DNA of 64,000 nt. Origin: an uncultured Lachnospiraceae bacterium (GTDB lineage Bacteria > Bacillota > Clostridia > Lachnospirales > Lachnospiraceae). The stretch is taken from NCBI GenBank assembly GCA_947564735.1, contig CANOEC010000016.1:1-64000 (forward strand), given 5' to 3'. The notes below the pieces were generated by a model. It was not told the DNA's origin and searched no databases. It worked only from the letters and a program-made list of their open reading frames with translations. Below are positions 43,377 through 51,433 of the stretch, piece by piece; position 1 is the first letter of the stretch, and each line of letters opens with the position of its first letter. Position numbers and translations under genes: made by a program.

Positions 43377-44551
43377 CCGATGAAACAAATATTCAGATTT
43401 GCATCGCCTTTCACGCCGTTTAACACCCCTTTTGTGGAATACTGCCACATCGCATACTCATACGGATAATCGGGAATATCAGACTCCTGCGTAAGCCATA
43501 CGTCATAGTCCTGCAGTTTCGTCAAATCAATCTCCTTTAGCAGCCATTCTTTGTCCCCGTATATCATCGGCACATACCCTGCCGCCTTCACGCCTTCCAG
43601 AAAAGAAATGGCAATATTCGTTCTGTCATCTGTGCTTAACCCGTCAATTCTCGCCTCGTCATTTGCCACAAATTCCATGTCAAACGCTATCGGATATTTG
43701 ACATGCGCTCTGTAAGGTTCCAGATTCTGTACGACAAAATTAACTTCCTCATTCACCTCTTCCTGCGTGATTGCCTGAGAATAGAAATAAATCCCGATAT
43801 CAATCCCCTCCGCAATCGCACCCTCGATATTTTCCTTAAAGCTTTCATCGAGCGTAACCCGTCCGCTGCTGTATCCTCTGCCGCCTAAACGAATCATCAC
43901 ATAATCCACGCCTGCCGCCTTCAGACTTACAAAATTGACGGTTCCGGTCTGCTTGGAAATATCCGCTCCCACATAAGAGAGTTCCTTTCCGTTTTCCATA
44001 TAGCGCTTTAAGCCCGCTTTCTCCTCCATCTTCGTAAAATCATAGTTGTTTTTGGTCAGATACGGACTAATCAGAACCCACTCATCCGTACCGTCCGGAT
44101 TCGTGACAAGCGTATGCTTCCCGTCTGTCGCCGGGTCGTTCTGCGCCTCCTGCTGCTCTCTTAGCTCCCGCTCTTCACGTTCTTTTTCCGCTCTTTCGGT
44201 AAATGTTGACTGCACCGGCTTCTGCGTTGCCGCAGGCTGTGTTGCCAAAGGAGCTTCTTCCCCGCTTTCTTCGCTTTCCTCACCTTCCACCGGATACATA
44301 TCCCAGAAGTCCAAGTCCTCTGCCCGCAGCTTCCGTTCCGGCTCCAATACTTCCTGTTCCTCCGCCTCGAGTACCGCCATCTCTTCTTTCTGCTGCTGTA
44401 TTTCTTTCAGATAATCGCTCCCGCTCTTTTTATCATTGTTACTCTTCATAATCATAAGCAGCAGAACCATCATAAATACCGTCACTGCAATCACCATATA
44501 AAAAACCGGAAGTCCTCCCCTTCCGGATTCTTCTTCACCCGGTAATTTCAT
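43361..44551 (-). CDS. Membrane-anchored GH25 muramidase
   Basis: A lysozyme-type peptidoglycan hydrolase of 396 aa. One membrane segment (about 15-36) is followed by an acidic, Glu/Gln-rich linker (about 45-125) and a GH25 barrel (about 185-396). The barrel begins YVGADISKQTGTVNFVSLKAAGVDYVMIRLG and contains AFDMEF, with the acidic catalytic pair, then YAMWQYSTKGVLNGVKGDANLN. ATG at 44551 follows GGAGG by 6 nt; a longer reading begins upstream of that site. Its 3' end overlaps the convergent AP2 gene by 16 bp. The anchor keeps the enzyme at the outer membrane face, presumably for wall growth. Confidence 0.92.
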   Translation of the reverse strand: MKLPGEEESGRGGLPVFYMVIAVTVFMMVLLLMIMKSNNDKKSGSDYLKEIQQQKEEMAVLEAEEQEVLEPERKLRAEDLDFWDMYPVEGEESEESGEEAPLATQPAATQKPVQSTFTERAEKEREERELREQQEAQNDPATDGKHTLVTNPDGTDEWVLISPYLTKNNYDFTKMEEKAGLKRYMENGKELSYVGADISKQTGTVNFVSLKAAGVDYVMIRLGGRGYSSGRVTLDESFKENIEGAIAEGIDIGIYFYSQAITQEEVNEEVNFVVQNLEPYRAHVKYPIAFDMEFVANDEARIDGLSTDDRTNIAISFLEGVKAAGYVPMIYGDKEWLLKEIDLTKLQDYDVWLTQESDIPDYPYEYAMWQYSTKGVLNGVKGDANLNICFIGYSQR

Positions 44552-44612
44552 AATACGCCTCCATTCCACAAAAAAAATCCACTTGTATTATATTCCTCTA
44601 TATCTATTCTCC

Positions 44613-44641
44613 TTGTCAAGTGCTAAAATATAAATTACAAC
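44613..44641 (+). promoter_or_regulatory. Candidate apbE promoter
   Basis: TTGTCA (44613-44618), 17 bp, TACAAC (44636-44641). The complementary strand of the same region reads TTGACA and may serve the divergent GH25 gene. Confidence 0.5.
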
Positions 44642-44672
44642 ATATGAATCTTAATGAAAAGGAATTCCTGTT

Positions 44673-45674
44673 ATGTACTATAAAAGACACCTGCCAGTAT
44701 TCATTCTATTGCTTGGTCTGCTTCTGACGGGATGTGCCCGAAACGCATCCCCTGTCTCACAAATCGGTTTCTACCTTGACACGGTCGTACAGATTACGCT
44801 GTATGATACCGACGGCGACCGGGAATCCTGTATCCGCACCATTCAGGAATGTTTTGCAATGATTGACGATTACGAGCGCCTGTTCAGTGCAACGATAGAA
44901 GGTTCCGACATCTGGAACATCAACCACGGCGGCGGCAGAAGCGTCATTGTCTCCGAGGATACGATGCACCTGCTTCAGTCTGCCCTATACTATTCGGAGC
45001 TTTCAGAAGGCAAAGTTGACCTCACCGTCCTTCCCTTAAGCAGACTGTGGAATTTCGGTTCAGAAGGCAGTCCGCAGGTGCCGGATGATGACGCCATACA
45101 GGAAGCTTTGTCACACATTGATTATCATGCTGTCAGACTGGACGGCAACACCGTGACGCTTACCGACCCTTATGCCTCTATCGACTTAGGCTTCATCGCC
45201 AAGGGCTATATCGCTGACCGATTAAAAGAATACCTGACAGAGCAGCATGTCGAAAGCGCCTGCATCAGTCTGGGCGGCAATCTGATAACCATTGGCAGCA
45301 AACCGGACAAAACCCCCTACCACATCGGCATCCAGAAGCCCTTTGCCGACGAAGGCGAGACGGTTACTACCGTCAGTGTGACCGATTGTTCCGTCGTTTC
45401 CTCCGGTATCTATGAACGGTACTTTTATGAAAATGATAAACTCTATCACCATCTGCTCAACACAAAAACCGGTTATCCAGAGGATAATCAGATAGCAGGG
45501 GTGACTATCTTAGCGCCCTCCTCCCTTGAAGCTGACGCCCTGTCCACCACCTGCTATTTTCTTGGTCTTGATGAAGGCATGCAATTGGTTAAGTCACTGG
45601 ACGACGTGGAGGCGCTCTTTATCACGAAAGACGGTACACTCCTCCACTCTGACGGATTCCCCGAAACCCGATAA
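44673..45674 (+). CDS. apbE: FAD:protein FMN transferase, lipoprotein
   Basis: Transfers FMN from FAD to a threonine side chain of target proteins outside the cytoplasmic membrane. The 333-aa protein starts with a lipoprotein signal (LLLGLLLTGCARN, modified Cys near residue 21). ApbE motifs follow: YLDTVVQITLYDTDGD, FSATIEGSDIWNIN, DLGFIAKGYIADRLK, ISLGGNLITIG and EADALSTTCYFLG, the last with the metal-binding Asp. Known targets include RnfG and RnfD; both are encoded 8-10 kb away with intact (S/T)GAT acceptor motifs. It is alone on the plus strand. Confidence 0.95.
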   Translation: MYYKRHLPVFILLLGLLLTGCARNASPVSQIGFYLDTVVQITLYDTDGDRESCIRTIQECFAMIDDYERLFSATIEGSDIWNINHGGGRSVIVSEDTMHLLQSALYYSELSEGKVDLTVLPLSRLWNFGSEGSPQVPDDDAIQEALSHIDYHAVRLDGNTVTLTDPYASIDLGFIAKGYIADRLKEYLTEQHVESACISLGGNLITIGSKPDKTPYHIGIQKPFADEGETVTTVSVTDCSVVSSGIYERYFYENDKLYHHLLNTKTGYPEDNQIAGVTILAPSSLEADALSTTCYFLGLDEGMQLVKSLDDVEALFITKDGTLLHSDGFPETR

Positions 45675-45733
45675 CATATCGCATCTGCCGCCCTGCCGCC
45701 GTATGCCCTGCAGGTCCATGCCTCTTTTGTCCA

Positions 45734-46759
45734 TTACACCTGTATCTCTCCTGCCAGAACACGCTTATAATCTTCCAGATTCTTCTGTAACAATGCCGGC
45801 GTATCCAGTCCGTAGGGACATTTACTCTTGCACTGGTTACAGTGGATGCAGTTTTCAATCTTCATCATCTTCTCCTGCCCTTCCGGACTAAGCTGTGCCG
45901 CAGATGGAGAACGCCTAAGCAGCAATGACATCCTCGCACAATTATTAATCTCAATTCCTGCCGGACATGGCATACAGTAACCGCATCCCCGGCAAAAATC
46001 GCCCAATAATTCTTCTCTGTCATTTCGGATGACCTCTGCCAGTTCTTCCGTCATCGCCGGCGGATTGTCAATATAAGATAAAAATTCATCCAGCTCCGAT
46101 TCCCTCTGCACACCCCAGATGGGAAGTACATTGTCATACTGCGCAAGGAACGCATACGCCGCCGCAGAATTATTAATCAGTCCGCCGGATAACGCCTTCA
46201 TGGCGATCAATCCCATGTCAGCCTCCCTGCACTTCTCTACCAGTTCGATATCCTTCTCACTCGCCAGATAACAGAACGGAAACTGCAATGTCTCATACAA
46301 TCCGCTGTCAATCGCCTCATGCGCCACCGCAAGACGGTGATTGGTTATACCGATATGACGTATCTTTCCTTCTGCTTTTGCCTGAAGCGCCGCCTCATAC
46401 AGACCGCTTTCATCCCCCGGCTTTGGACAAAAAGCCGGATTATGGAACTGGTAGATATCAATATAATCCGTCTTAAGGTTCTCAAGACTCGTTTCCAAAT
46501 CCTGCCAGAAACCTTCTGCATTCTGCGCGCCGGTTTTGGTCGCAATAAAAACTTTTTCACGCATTCCCTCAAAGGCAAGTCCGACTTTATGTTCGCTGTC
46601 GGTATACCATCTCGCCGTATCGAAGAACGTAATTCCATTCTCATATGCTTTCTTCAAAAGATATACCGCCTCGTCATCAGAAATTCGCTGAATAGGCAGC
46701 GCACCAAACGCATTTTTGTTTGTCTCTATCCCTGTTTTCCCAAGCTTCACAGTCTCCAT
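45734..46759 (-). CDS. Aldo/keto reductase with C-terminal 4Fe-4S ferredoxin domain
   Basis: A 341-aa fusion. The N-terminal aldo/keto reductase barrel (about 1-245) shows the catalytic residues Asp and Tyr in FFDTARWYTDSE, Lys in VFIATKTGA and His in IYQFHNP. The C-terminal part (about 250-330) carries two Cys clusters, CRGCGYCMPCPAGIEINNC and CIHCNQCKSKCPYG, forming a dicluster-like ferredoxin module. Such fusions are common in anaerobes, but their substrates are unknown. It is 21 bp downstream of the TerY-C domain gene on the same strand, so it may be the last gene of the TerY-P operon, giving that system a redox component. That link rests on spacing only. Confidence 0.9.
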   Translation of the reverse strand: METVKLGKTGIETNKNAFGALPIQRISDDEAVYLLKKAYENGITFFDTARWYTDSEHKVGLAFEGMREKVFIATKTGAQNAEGFWQDLETSLENLKTDYIDIYQFHNPAFCPKPGDESGLYEAALQAKAEGKIRHIGITNHRLAVAHEAIDSGLYETLQFPFCYLASEKDIELVEKCREADMGLIAMKALSGGLINNSAAAYAFLAQYDNVLPIWGVQRESELDEFLSYIDNPPAMTEELAEVIRNDREELLGDFCRGCGYCMPCPAGIEINNCARMSLLLRRSPSAAQLSPEGQEKMMKIENCIHCNQCKSKCPYGLDTPALLQKNLEDYKRVLAGEIQV

Positions 46760-46780
46760 ATATTCATCCTTTCCTACATT

Positions 46781-47140
46781 CTATATGTCGCCGGCTGAAC
46801 CGAAGCCGGACCCGTCATAACGCCCCAGCGTACCGGTCAGACCGCACCAGTTACACGTAAATTTTTCTGTTCTGCCATTATGACAGCTTAATTTTCCGCA
46901 GTGACAGACGACAAAATCCATTGTTCTGCAGAACGGACATCCCGGATATCCATCGTCCGCTATCAGATTTCCAACAATCTTCGTCTTATCATAATTTTCA
47001 CGCTTTGCAGACGCTTCTTTTACCGGAAAAGCCCATGTATATTTCCAGTCATCTCCTGTCTTTTCAAAACGCACACCATAGATTCTTCCGCCTTCTTTGC
47101 ACTTACACAGTGCAATCCGGGCTTCCATTTTCTCATTCAA
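46781..47140 (-). CDS. Stand-alone TerY-C zinc-binding domain protein
   Basis: A 119-aa protein consisting of one TerY-C-type metal-binding domain. Several Cys pairs are visible: CKC near residue 14, PGCPFC (about 66-71), VCHCGKLSCHN (about 79-89) and CNWCGLTG near 97. The RIYGVRFEKTGDDWKYTWAFPVKEASAKRENYDKT block is typical of the family. In other genomes this domain is fused to the C terminus of TerY; here it is a separate gene 42 bp downstream of the PP2C gene. The start is a TTG at 47140 with AGGAAGGA 6 nt upstream. The first in-frame ATG, at 47128, is 18 nt from that site. Confidence 0.85.
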   Translation of the reverse strand: MNEKMEARIALCKCKEGGRIYGVRFEKTGDDWKYTWAFPVKEASAKRENYDKTKIVGNLIADDGYPGCPFCRTMDFVVCHCGKLSCHNGRTEKFTCNWCGLTGTLGRYDGSGFGSAGDI

Positions 47141-47182
47141 GGCAAATCCTTCCTTTCCGATGCTACGCCGTATCCGTGTACA

Positions 47183-48016
47183 TCAAGAAAAATCATCCTG
47201 CGCATAATAGGAAAACAGAGCCGTAATATCATCTCCACATCCTAATTCACTCGTCTCCGAAAGCCATGTTTTCAGATTGTCGGATACCGCCTTTGCTCCG
47301 TGCTCATTGAGCAATGTAAAGTAATCATGACAAGTCTTTTGAAACTCCGCATCATTTTTAAAACTGTTTGCCATGCCATCCGTACAAAGCATATACAGAA
47401 CAGGCAGACAGATATTTTCTCCCTCTCTTTTTACGAAGGTAACCGCCTTTTTCCATGCATCCTGCCTGCTCAACGAATGCGTTTCTGTTCCGAGAATTTT
47501 ATCCGCCTCAATGATATTCTGCACACCCTTGTCCGATACTTTGATAATATCACCGTCGCCAATCTGAAAAGCAAACAGAAACTCTTTCGTAATCACCAGT
47601 CCGAGCAATGTACTCCCGTACATTTTGTAAATCGCTCCCTTGTCTTTATTGTTCTTAGCATCCAGAATCACTTCCCGTTTGCATCTGGCATGAATCTTCA
47701 GTATTCTGCGTTTCCATTCGGCGTCAATCGCCTGCGCCACTTTTGTATCGCCTTCCCGCTTTAAAAAGGTCAATAGCAGCTCCGGCTGCCCCTCATAGGT
47801 TTCCAGATAATCACCGAGAATTTTACAAAATACGTTTACCGCCACATAAGAACCGGTTTTGCTGTACGGACTAGAACTGCTCCCATGTCCGTCCGCCACC
47901 GCCAGTATCACCGTATTTTCATCCATTTCCACTTTTTTTAAGCTGTCCTGACATTCCCTGCCGCTTCTGATATGGGATGCGCCCTGCACAGATTCACCGA
48001 ATACACTTCGTATCAT
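47183..48016 (-). CDS. PP2C-type protein phosphatase of the TerY-P system
   Basis: A 277-aa metal-dependent Ser/Thr phosphatase. PP2C signatures are ILAVADGHGSSSS (about 37-49, metal Asp), AFQIGDGDII (about 155), LYMLCTDGMANSF (about 213, metal Asp) and LGCGDDITALFSYY near the C terminus. No membrane segment. ATG at 48016 has AAAGGA 8 nt upstream; a TTG at 48022 is too close to that site. It lies between the TerY-like and TerY-C genes, and is expected to reverse phosphorylation by the kinase encoded upstream. Confidence 0.92.
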   Translation of the reverse strand: MIRSVFGESVQGASHIRSGRECQDSLKKVEMDENTVILAVADGHGSSSSPYSKTGSYVAVNVFCKILGDYLETYEGQPELLLTFLKREGDTKVAQAIDAEWKRRILKIHARCKREVILDAKNNKDKGAIYKMYGSTLLGLVITKEFLFAFQIGDGDIIKVSDKGVQNIIEADKILGTETHSLSRQDAWKKAVTFVKREGENICLPVLYMLCTDGMANSFKNDAEFQKTCHDYFTLLNEHGAKAVSDNLKTWLSETSELGCGDDITALFSYYAQDDFS

Positions 48017-48058
48017 ATGCAATGTCCTTTCTAAGTAACGGTCCGATTTCCGACTCTT

Positions 48059-48778
48059 CTACCAGACATCACCCTCATTAATGTCCTCAAGGTCAGGCAG
48101 TCTTCCGCCCATATCCACAATCACCGGATTTACGCCGCCGTCAGCAGCTCCTCCATCGTCCGTTCCAATGCTTGCCGGTGCCGACACAAGGGAAGCCGCC
48201 GTAGACGCCCATTTAATCATCTTCGTAAGCGCCGCCGCGTTGTTTGCCTGCAGAACCAGTTCCTTGTTGCCCGTAAACGCTTCCAGTACCTCATCATCCG
48301 CATCCTGCCCGATGGAAATCGCTATTTTCACCGCTTTCTTGCCCCACGGAAGCTTCTTTAGTTCCGCCAGCGATTTTTTATAATCGTCAGTAGGCTGTCC
48401 GTCAGACAATAGCACCAGCACAGGCGGTAACGCCCTGTCCGACATCGGCGGAATAGTAAGCTGCGCTGACAACAGCTCAAATGCTTTGCCCAAATCGGTT
48501 ACGCCTTCCGCCTCCAAATCATCCCATGCAAAATCTTCCACATTTACCGGACTGCTTGTCACCCATGACGCACCCGTAGAAAACTTTAATGTGCGGACTA
48601 ACAACTGTGCGTTGGGATTATTCTCCGCCGCCGACACCATCTCCGGTATCGTTGACTGGATTGCATGATTCACTGTGCCAATCTTCTCCCCGTGCATGGA
48701 ACCCGAACAGTCCACAATCCAAAAAAAATGTAACGGTCTGCTTGCCAGTTCCCCTCCCGGTCTTTTCAATTCAGCCAT
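48059..48778 (-). CDS. TerY-like von Willebrand factor A domain protein
   Basis: A 239-aa cytoplasmic protein. The vWA domain (about 12-195) has a complete MIDAS metal site: DCSGS in FWIVDCSGSMHG, the Thr in GVTDLGKAF and Asp in LLSDGQPTDD. It opens RPGGELASRPLHFFWIVD, a pattern typical of TerY. The C-terminal tail (about 196-239) is acidic and Gly/Ala-rich without the usual fused zinc domain, which is encoded separately downstream. In TerY-P triads this protein is thought to be a scaffold linking kinase and phosphatase. GGAGG lies 7 nt before the ATG, and the LRR gene ends 12 bp upstream. Confidence 0.93.
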   Translation of the reverse strand: MAELKRPGGELASRPLHFFWIVDCSGSMHGEKIGTVNHAIQSTIPEMVSAAENNPNAQLLVRTLKFSTGASWVTSSPVNVEDFAWDDLEAEGVTDLGKAFELLSAQLTIPPMSDRALPPVLVLLSDGQPTDDYKKSLAELKKLPWGKKAVKIAISIGQDADDEVLEAFTGNKELVLQANNAAALTKMIKWASTAASLVSAPASIGTDDGGAADGGVNPVIVDMGGRLPDLEDINEGDVW

Positions 48779-48790
48779 CCTGTCTCCTCC

Positions 48791-49975
48791 TTAATATCGT
48801 GCGCTCGCACATCTTATCTGCTGCATCCTTGCATACTGCATCGCATAAGAACCTGCATTGCACAGAATTCTAAAATCTTCCCTTCTTTCTTCGGGTTCCC
48901 CGAAGGTCTGTAAGAATCCATTCCCTTTTCCGCCTCCAATCTCCACAACGGAATCCGGTATATAAATACTTGCAAGATTTTTACATCCCGCAAAGGCGCC
49001 TTCCTCGATGCTTCTTACTCCTTCCGGCAAATCCACGCTTTTTATTGATTCACAGCCTTCAAATGCCGACAGCCTGACGGTTTCCAGTTCCTGCGGAAAT
49101 CTCACCTCCTCCAGACTCTGACACCAGCGGAAAGTTCCCTTGTGAATCTCCCTGAGTTTCGATGGAAGTATGGCTCTTTTCATTTTTCCGCAGCCTGCAA
49201 ACGTATACTCGCCGATATACTTTACGCTGTCCGGTATCGTTATGCTTTCTAATGCGGTATATTCAAATGCGCCGTCAAACTTAATCATACTGCCTAAGAT
49301 TGCAGGACAGCCCGTTGCGTCCGTTGTTCCGATACGCTTCAAAGACCCCGGCAGAACCACTTCCCGCAGCCCTTTGCAATTTAAGAACGCCCCGTTTCCC
49401 AGAATCTCAATTCCTTCGGAAATCATGATTTTCTCGATACCGACACATCCTTTGAACGCATGATTGCCGACCGCAATTACCCTTTTGCCCTCAATGACAT
49501 TGGGAACAACAACTGTCTTATCATCAAAATCGACAAACCGGTTGATAATGAGTCCTCTTGACGTTTCCTCGTACTCATATGCACTGTCGCTTTCAACTGC
49601 AGTCCACTCCTGTGCCCGCTTATCCCCTGCGTCTGTTTCCTTTGATGTGCCGCCATTTCCTGTGATAGTTCTTCCGTCATCTGACGTCAGTCCCATTGCC
49701 TGCGCCCATGTAAGCACCGCACGCTCGGCATTCCTCGTCCTGATGCCGTATCCCTGCTCAACCGACTTCACAAACCGGTGCAGGGCAATGCGGTCCATCT
49801 GCCCTATTCCTCTCATCTCATTCACGATTCCGTCATCAAATACCATCAGCAGTGTATTTCTTTTCAGCCTGTCCGTCGGAAAAAAGTCTGAAAACAAGGC
49901 ATGCAGCTTCTTCCTCTCCGAAAGAGCCTCCGGATAATCCTCTATGATTTTTTTTAGAACTTCATAGTCTTCCAT
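48791..49975 (-). CDS. Cytosolic leucine-rich repeat protein of the TerY-P operon
   Basis: A 394-aa protein without signal peptide, membrane segment or sorting signal. The first 95 residues form a helical domain (LHALFSDFFPTDRLKRNTLLMVFDDGI) that I cannot name. A variable linker follows (about 100-145, Thr/Gly/Glu-rich). The rest (about 150-385) is BspA-type LRR_5 repeats, for example GCVGIEKIMISEGIEILGNGAF and AFEGCESIKSVDLPEGVRSI. BspA-like repeats are usually surface modules, so this intracellular copy between kinase and TerY genes is notable. It may bind the system's target or ligand (inference). ATG at 49975 has GGAAG 8 nt upstream; an alternative ATG at 49990 has no site. Confidence 0.88.
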   Translation of the reverse strand: MEDYEVLKKIIEDYPEALSERKKLHALFSDFFPTDRLKRNTLLMVFDDGIVNEMRGIGQMDRIALHRFVKSVEQGYGIRTRNAERAVLTWAQAMGLTSDDGRTITGNGGTSKETDAGDKRAQEWTAVESDSAYEYEETSRGLIINRFVDFDDKTVVVPNVIEGKRVIAVGNHAFKGCVGIEKIMISEGIEILGNGAFLNCKGLREVVLPGSLKRIGTTDATGCPAILGSMIKFDGAFEYTALESITIPDSVKYIGEYTFAGCGKMKRAILPSKLREIHKGTFRWCQSLEEVRFPQELETVRLSAFEGCESIKSVDLPEGVRSIEEGAFAGCKNLASIYIPDSVVEIGGGKGNGFLQTFGEPEERREDFRILCNAGSYAMQYARMQQIRCASARY

Positions 49976-50002
49976 ATATTCAACTTCCATTCACACGAAT
50001 AC

Positions 50003-51301
50003 TTAATAAAACCCGCCCGTCAACTGCCCGAAATCAATCTTTGCATCTTTGGCAATCGCTGCCGAACGTCCTTCCATTACAGGAATCTGCGTTCCATCCG
50101 CCTTGATATAGGTCCAGTTTTCTTTCGTTAAATTTTTAATCCCCCAGAGGTTCGGATTGTTTGGATTCTGCACCACTTCTCCTACTACGGTTTCCATATC
50201 ATGCCCGCCGTCAATATGGTGCTTATAGATTTTTGTATTTGCCATAAGCAGAATAGTACTTCTGCCAATCACAAGTTTAGACGGAACAGGCACCGGCTTC
50301 TGACAGCCCCAGCATGTATGCATGACGCCGTTGGCTTCCTTGTTTACATCATAGAACACTTCCGCACCGCAGCTTGGGCAAATCATAATTCCCGACATCA
50401 GATTTGCAAATGTTTCCAGCCATTTACTCTCCGTGACTCTCCGGTTAGGCTGCTGCAATCCTACGGTAAATGATAACGTAAACAGTTCTTTTAACTGCTG
50501 TGGATACAAATCCCAGAAAATAAGCGCATTGTCCTGATAGCCGGCAAGCGGACGATTTTCTTTATTATCAGGGTCAAAAATAAACAACGGATTCGTTCCG
50601 TACAACTGGTTCATTGCATGAATGTCCATACATTTAATCTGCGCTTCCCGTCTTCCCTCCAGTGGATGATTCAACATAAACATATAGAACAACAGCACTA
50701 CCAGCGAAAATAAATCCGTATTTCTGGAAGGCTTCGCTTTGCCGACGACAATTTCAGGCGCCATAAAACGGGGTGTTCCGTAGATTCCGGTTTTCGCTCC
50801 ATTATAAGAAACATTATCGTTATCGCATATAAGCACGTCACCCGTATCCGGATCAAAAAAAACATTGCCAAAGGAAATATCCCGGTAACTGTATCCCTTT
50901 GCGTGCAACGCGTTATACCCTTTTGTCAAATTATAAGCGGCTTTGCACAGACAATAAAAGGACGGCTCCGCCTTTCTCTTCATCATATCCACAATGCTTT
51001 TATAATTTTTAGGTCTAAGCGGCATAATGTAACCGAAGGGCTCTCCGTATATCGTAAAAATCATATCCTGCGGCCACAAAAAAGACGCATCCGGCGCTCC
51101 GCTCTGTATCAAATTATCCAGTATTTCTTTCTGGTTTTCGGTTGCCGTACTTTTATAATACCATTTCAGCGCATATGTTTGATTGCCGGCATTTACCGAA
51201 TATACCTCTCCCTGACCGCCGGAGCCTAGCAGTTTTTCAACCGTATACCTGTTACCGCTTTCAGAAATGAGCGTCATTTTGCTCTTCAACTGTCCGTCCA
51301 T
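50003..51301 (-). CDS. Hanks-type Ser/Thr protein kinase with C-terminal zinc ribbon
   Basis: A 432-aa cytoplasmic kinase heading the TerY-P operon. Kinase features are the Gly loop LLGSGGQGEVY (about 24-34), Lys46 in YALKWYY, catalytic Asp141 in YRDISFGN (HRD-like with Tyr for His), metal Asp160 in LICDNDN (DFG-like, degenerate) and the APE motif (181-183). The C-terminal part has a zinc ribbon, MICPSCGAE and TCWGCQKP (about 316-346). A beta-rich domain follows (about 350-432, with VVQNPNNPNLWGIKNLT), resembling the FHA or similar sandwich folds, but I cannot assign it. It starts 132 bp downstream of rnfB. Confidence 0.92.
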   Translation of the reverse strand: MDGQLKSKMTLISESGNRYTVEKLLGSGGQGEVYSVNAGNQTYALKWYYKSTATENQKEILDNLIQSGAPDASFLWPQDMIFTIYGEPFGYIMPLRPKNYKSIVDMMKRKAEPSFYCLCKAAYNLTKGYNALHAKGYSYRDISFGNVFFDPDTGDVLICDNDNVSYNGAKTGIYGTPRFMAPEIVVGKAKPSRNTDLFSLVVLLFYMFMLNHPLEGRREAQIKCMDIHAMNQLYGTNPLFIFDPDNKENRPLAGYQDNALIFWDLYPQQLKELFTLSFTVGLQQPNRRVTESKWLETFANLMSGIMICPSCGAEVFYDVNKEANGVMHTCWGCQKPVPVPSKLVIGRSTILLMANTKIYKHHIDGGHDMETVVGEVVQNPNNPNLWGIKNLTKENWTYIKADGTQIPVMEGRSAAIAKDAKIDFGQLTGGFY

Positions 51302-51369
51302 TCTATCCTAATCCTTTTCCAAAACTGCATTTTCACCATTACTTGTTCTTAAGAGAATGCAAAATATCC

Positions 51370-51432
51370 CAAGTTTGCAAAGATGCGCAGCATCTCATAA
51401 GCAATATCTCGCAATCGAGCACAGCTCGATTT
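51370..51432 (-). repeat. Leader hairpin repeat between rnfB and the TerY-system kinase
   Basis: On the minus strand the element reads AATCGAGC-TGT-GCTCGATT, a perfect 8-bp hairpin (51413-51431). It is followed by GCGAGATATTGC and TTTGCAAACTTG, resembling the leuS leader repeat. It overlaps the rnfB stop by no more than a few bases and lies upstream of the kinase gene. The hairpin could terminate rnf transcription in part, but no T-run follows on this strand. Confidence 0.5.
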
Positions 51433-51433
51433 T

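Noticed and set aside
46781-51301. Tellurite resistance operon
   Set aside because: No TerC, TerD, TerB or TerF-like genes accompany the TerY-like gene; the set fits the TerY-P signalling triad instead.
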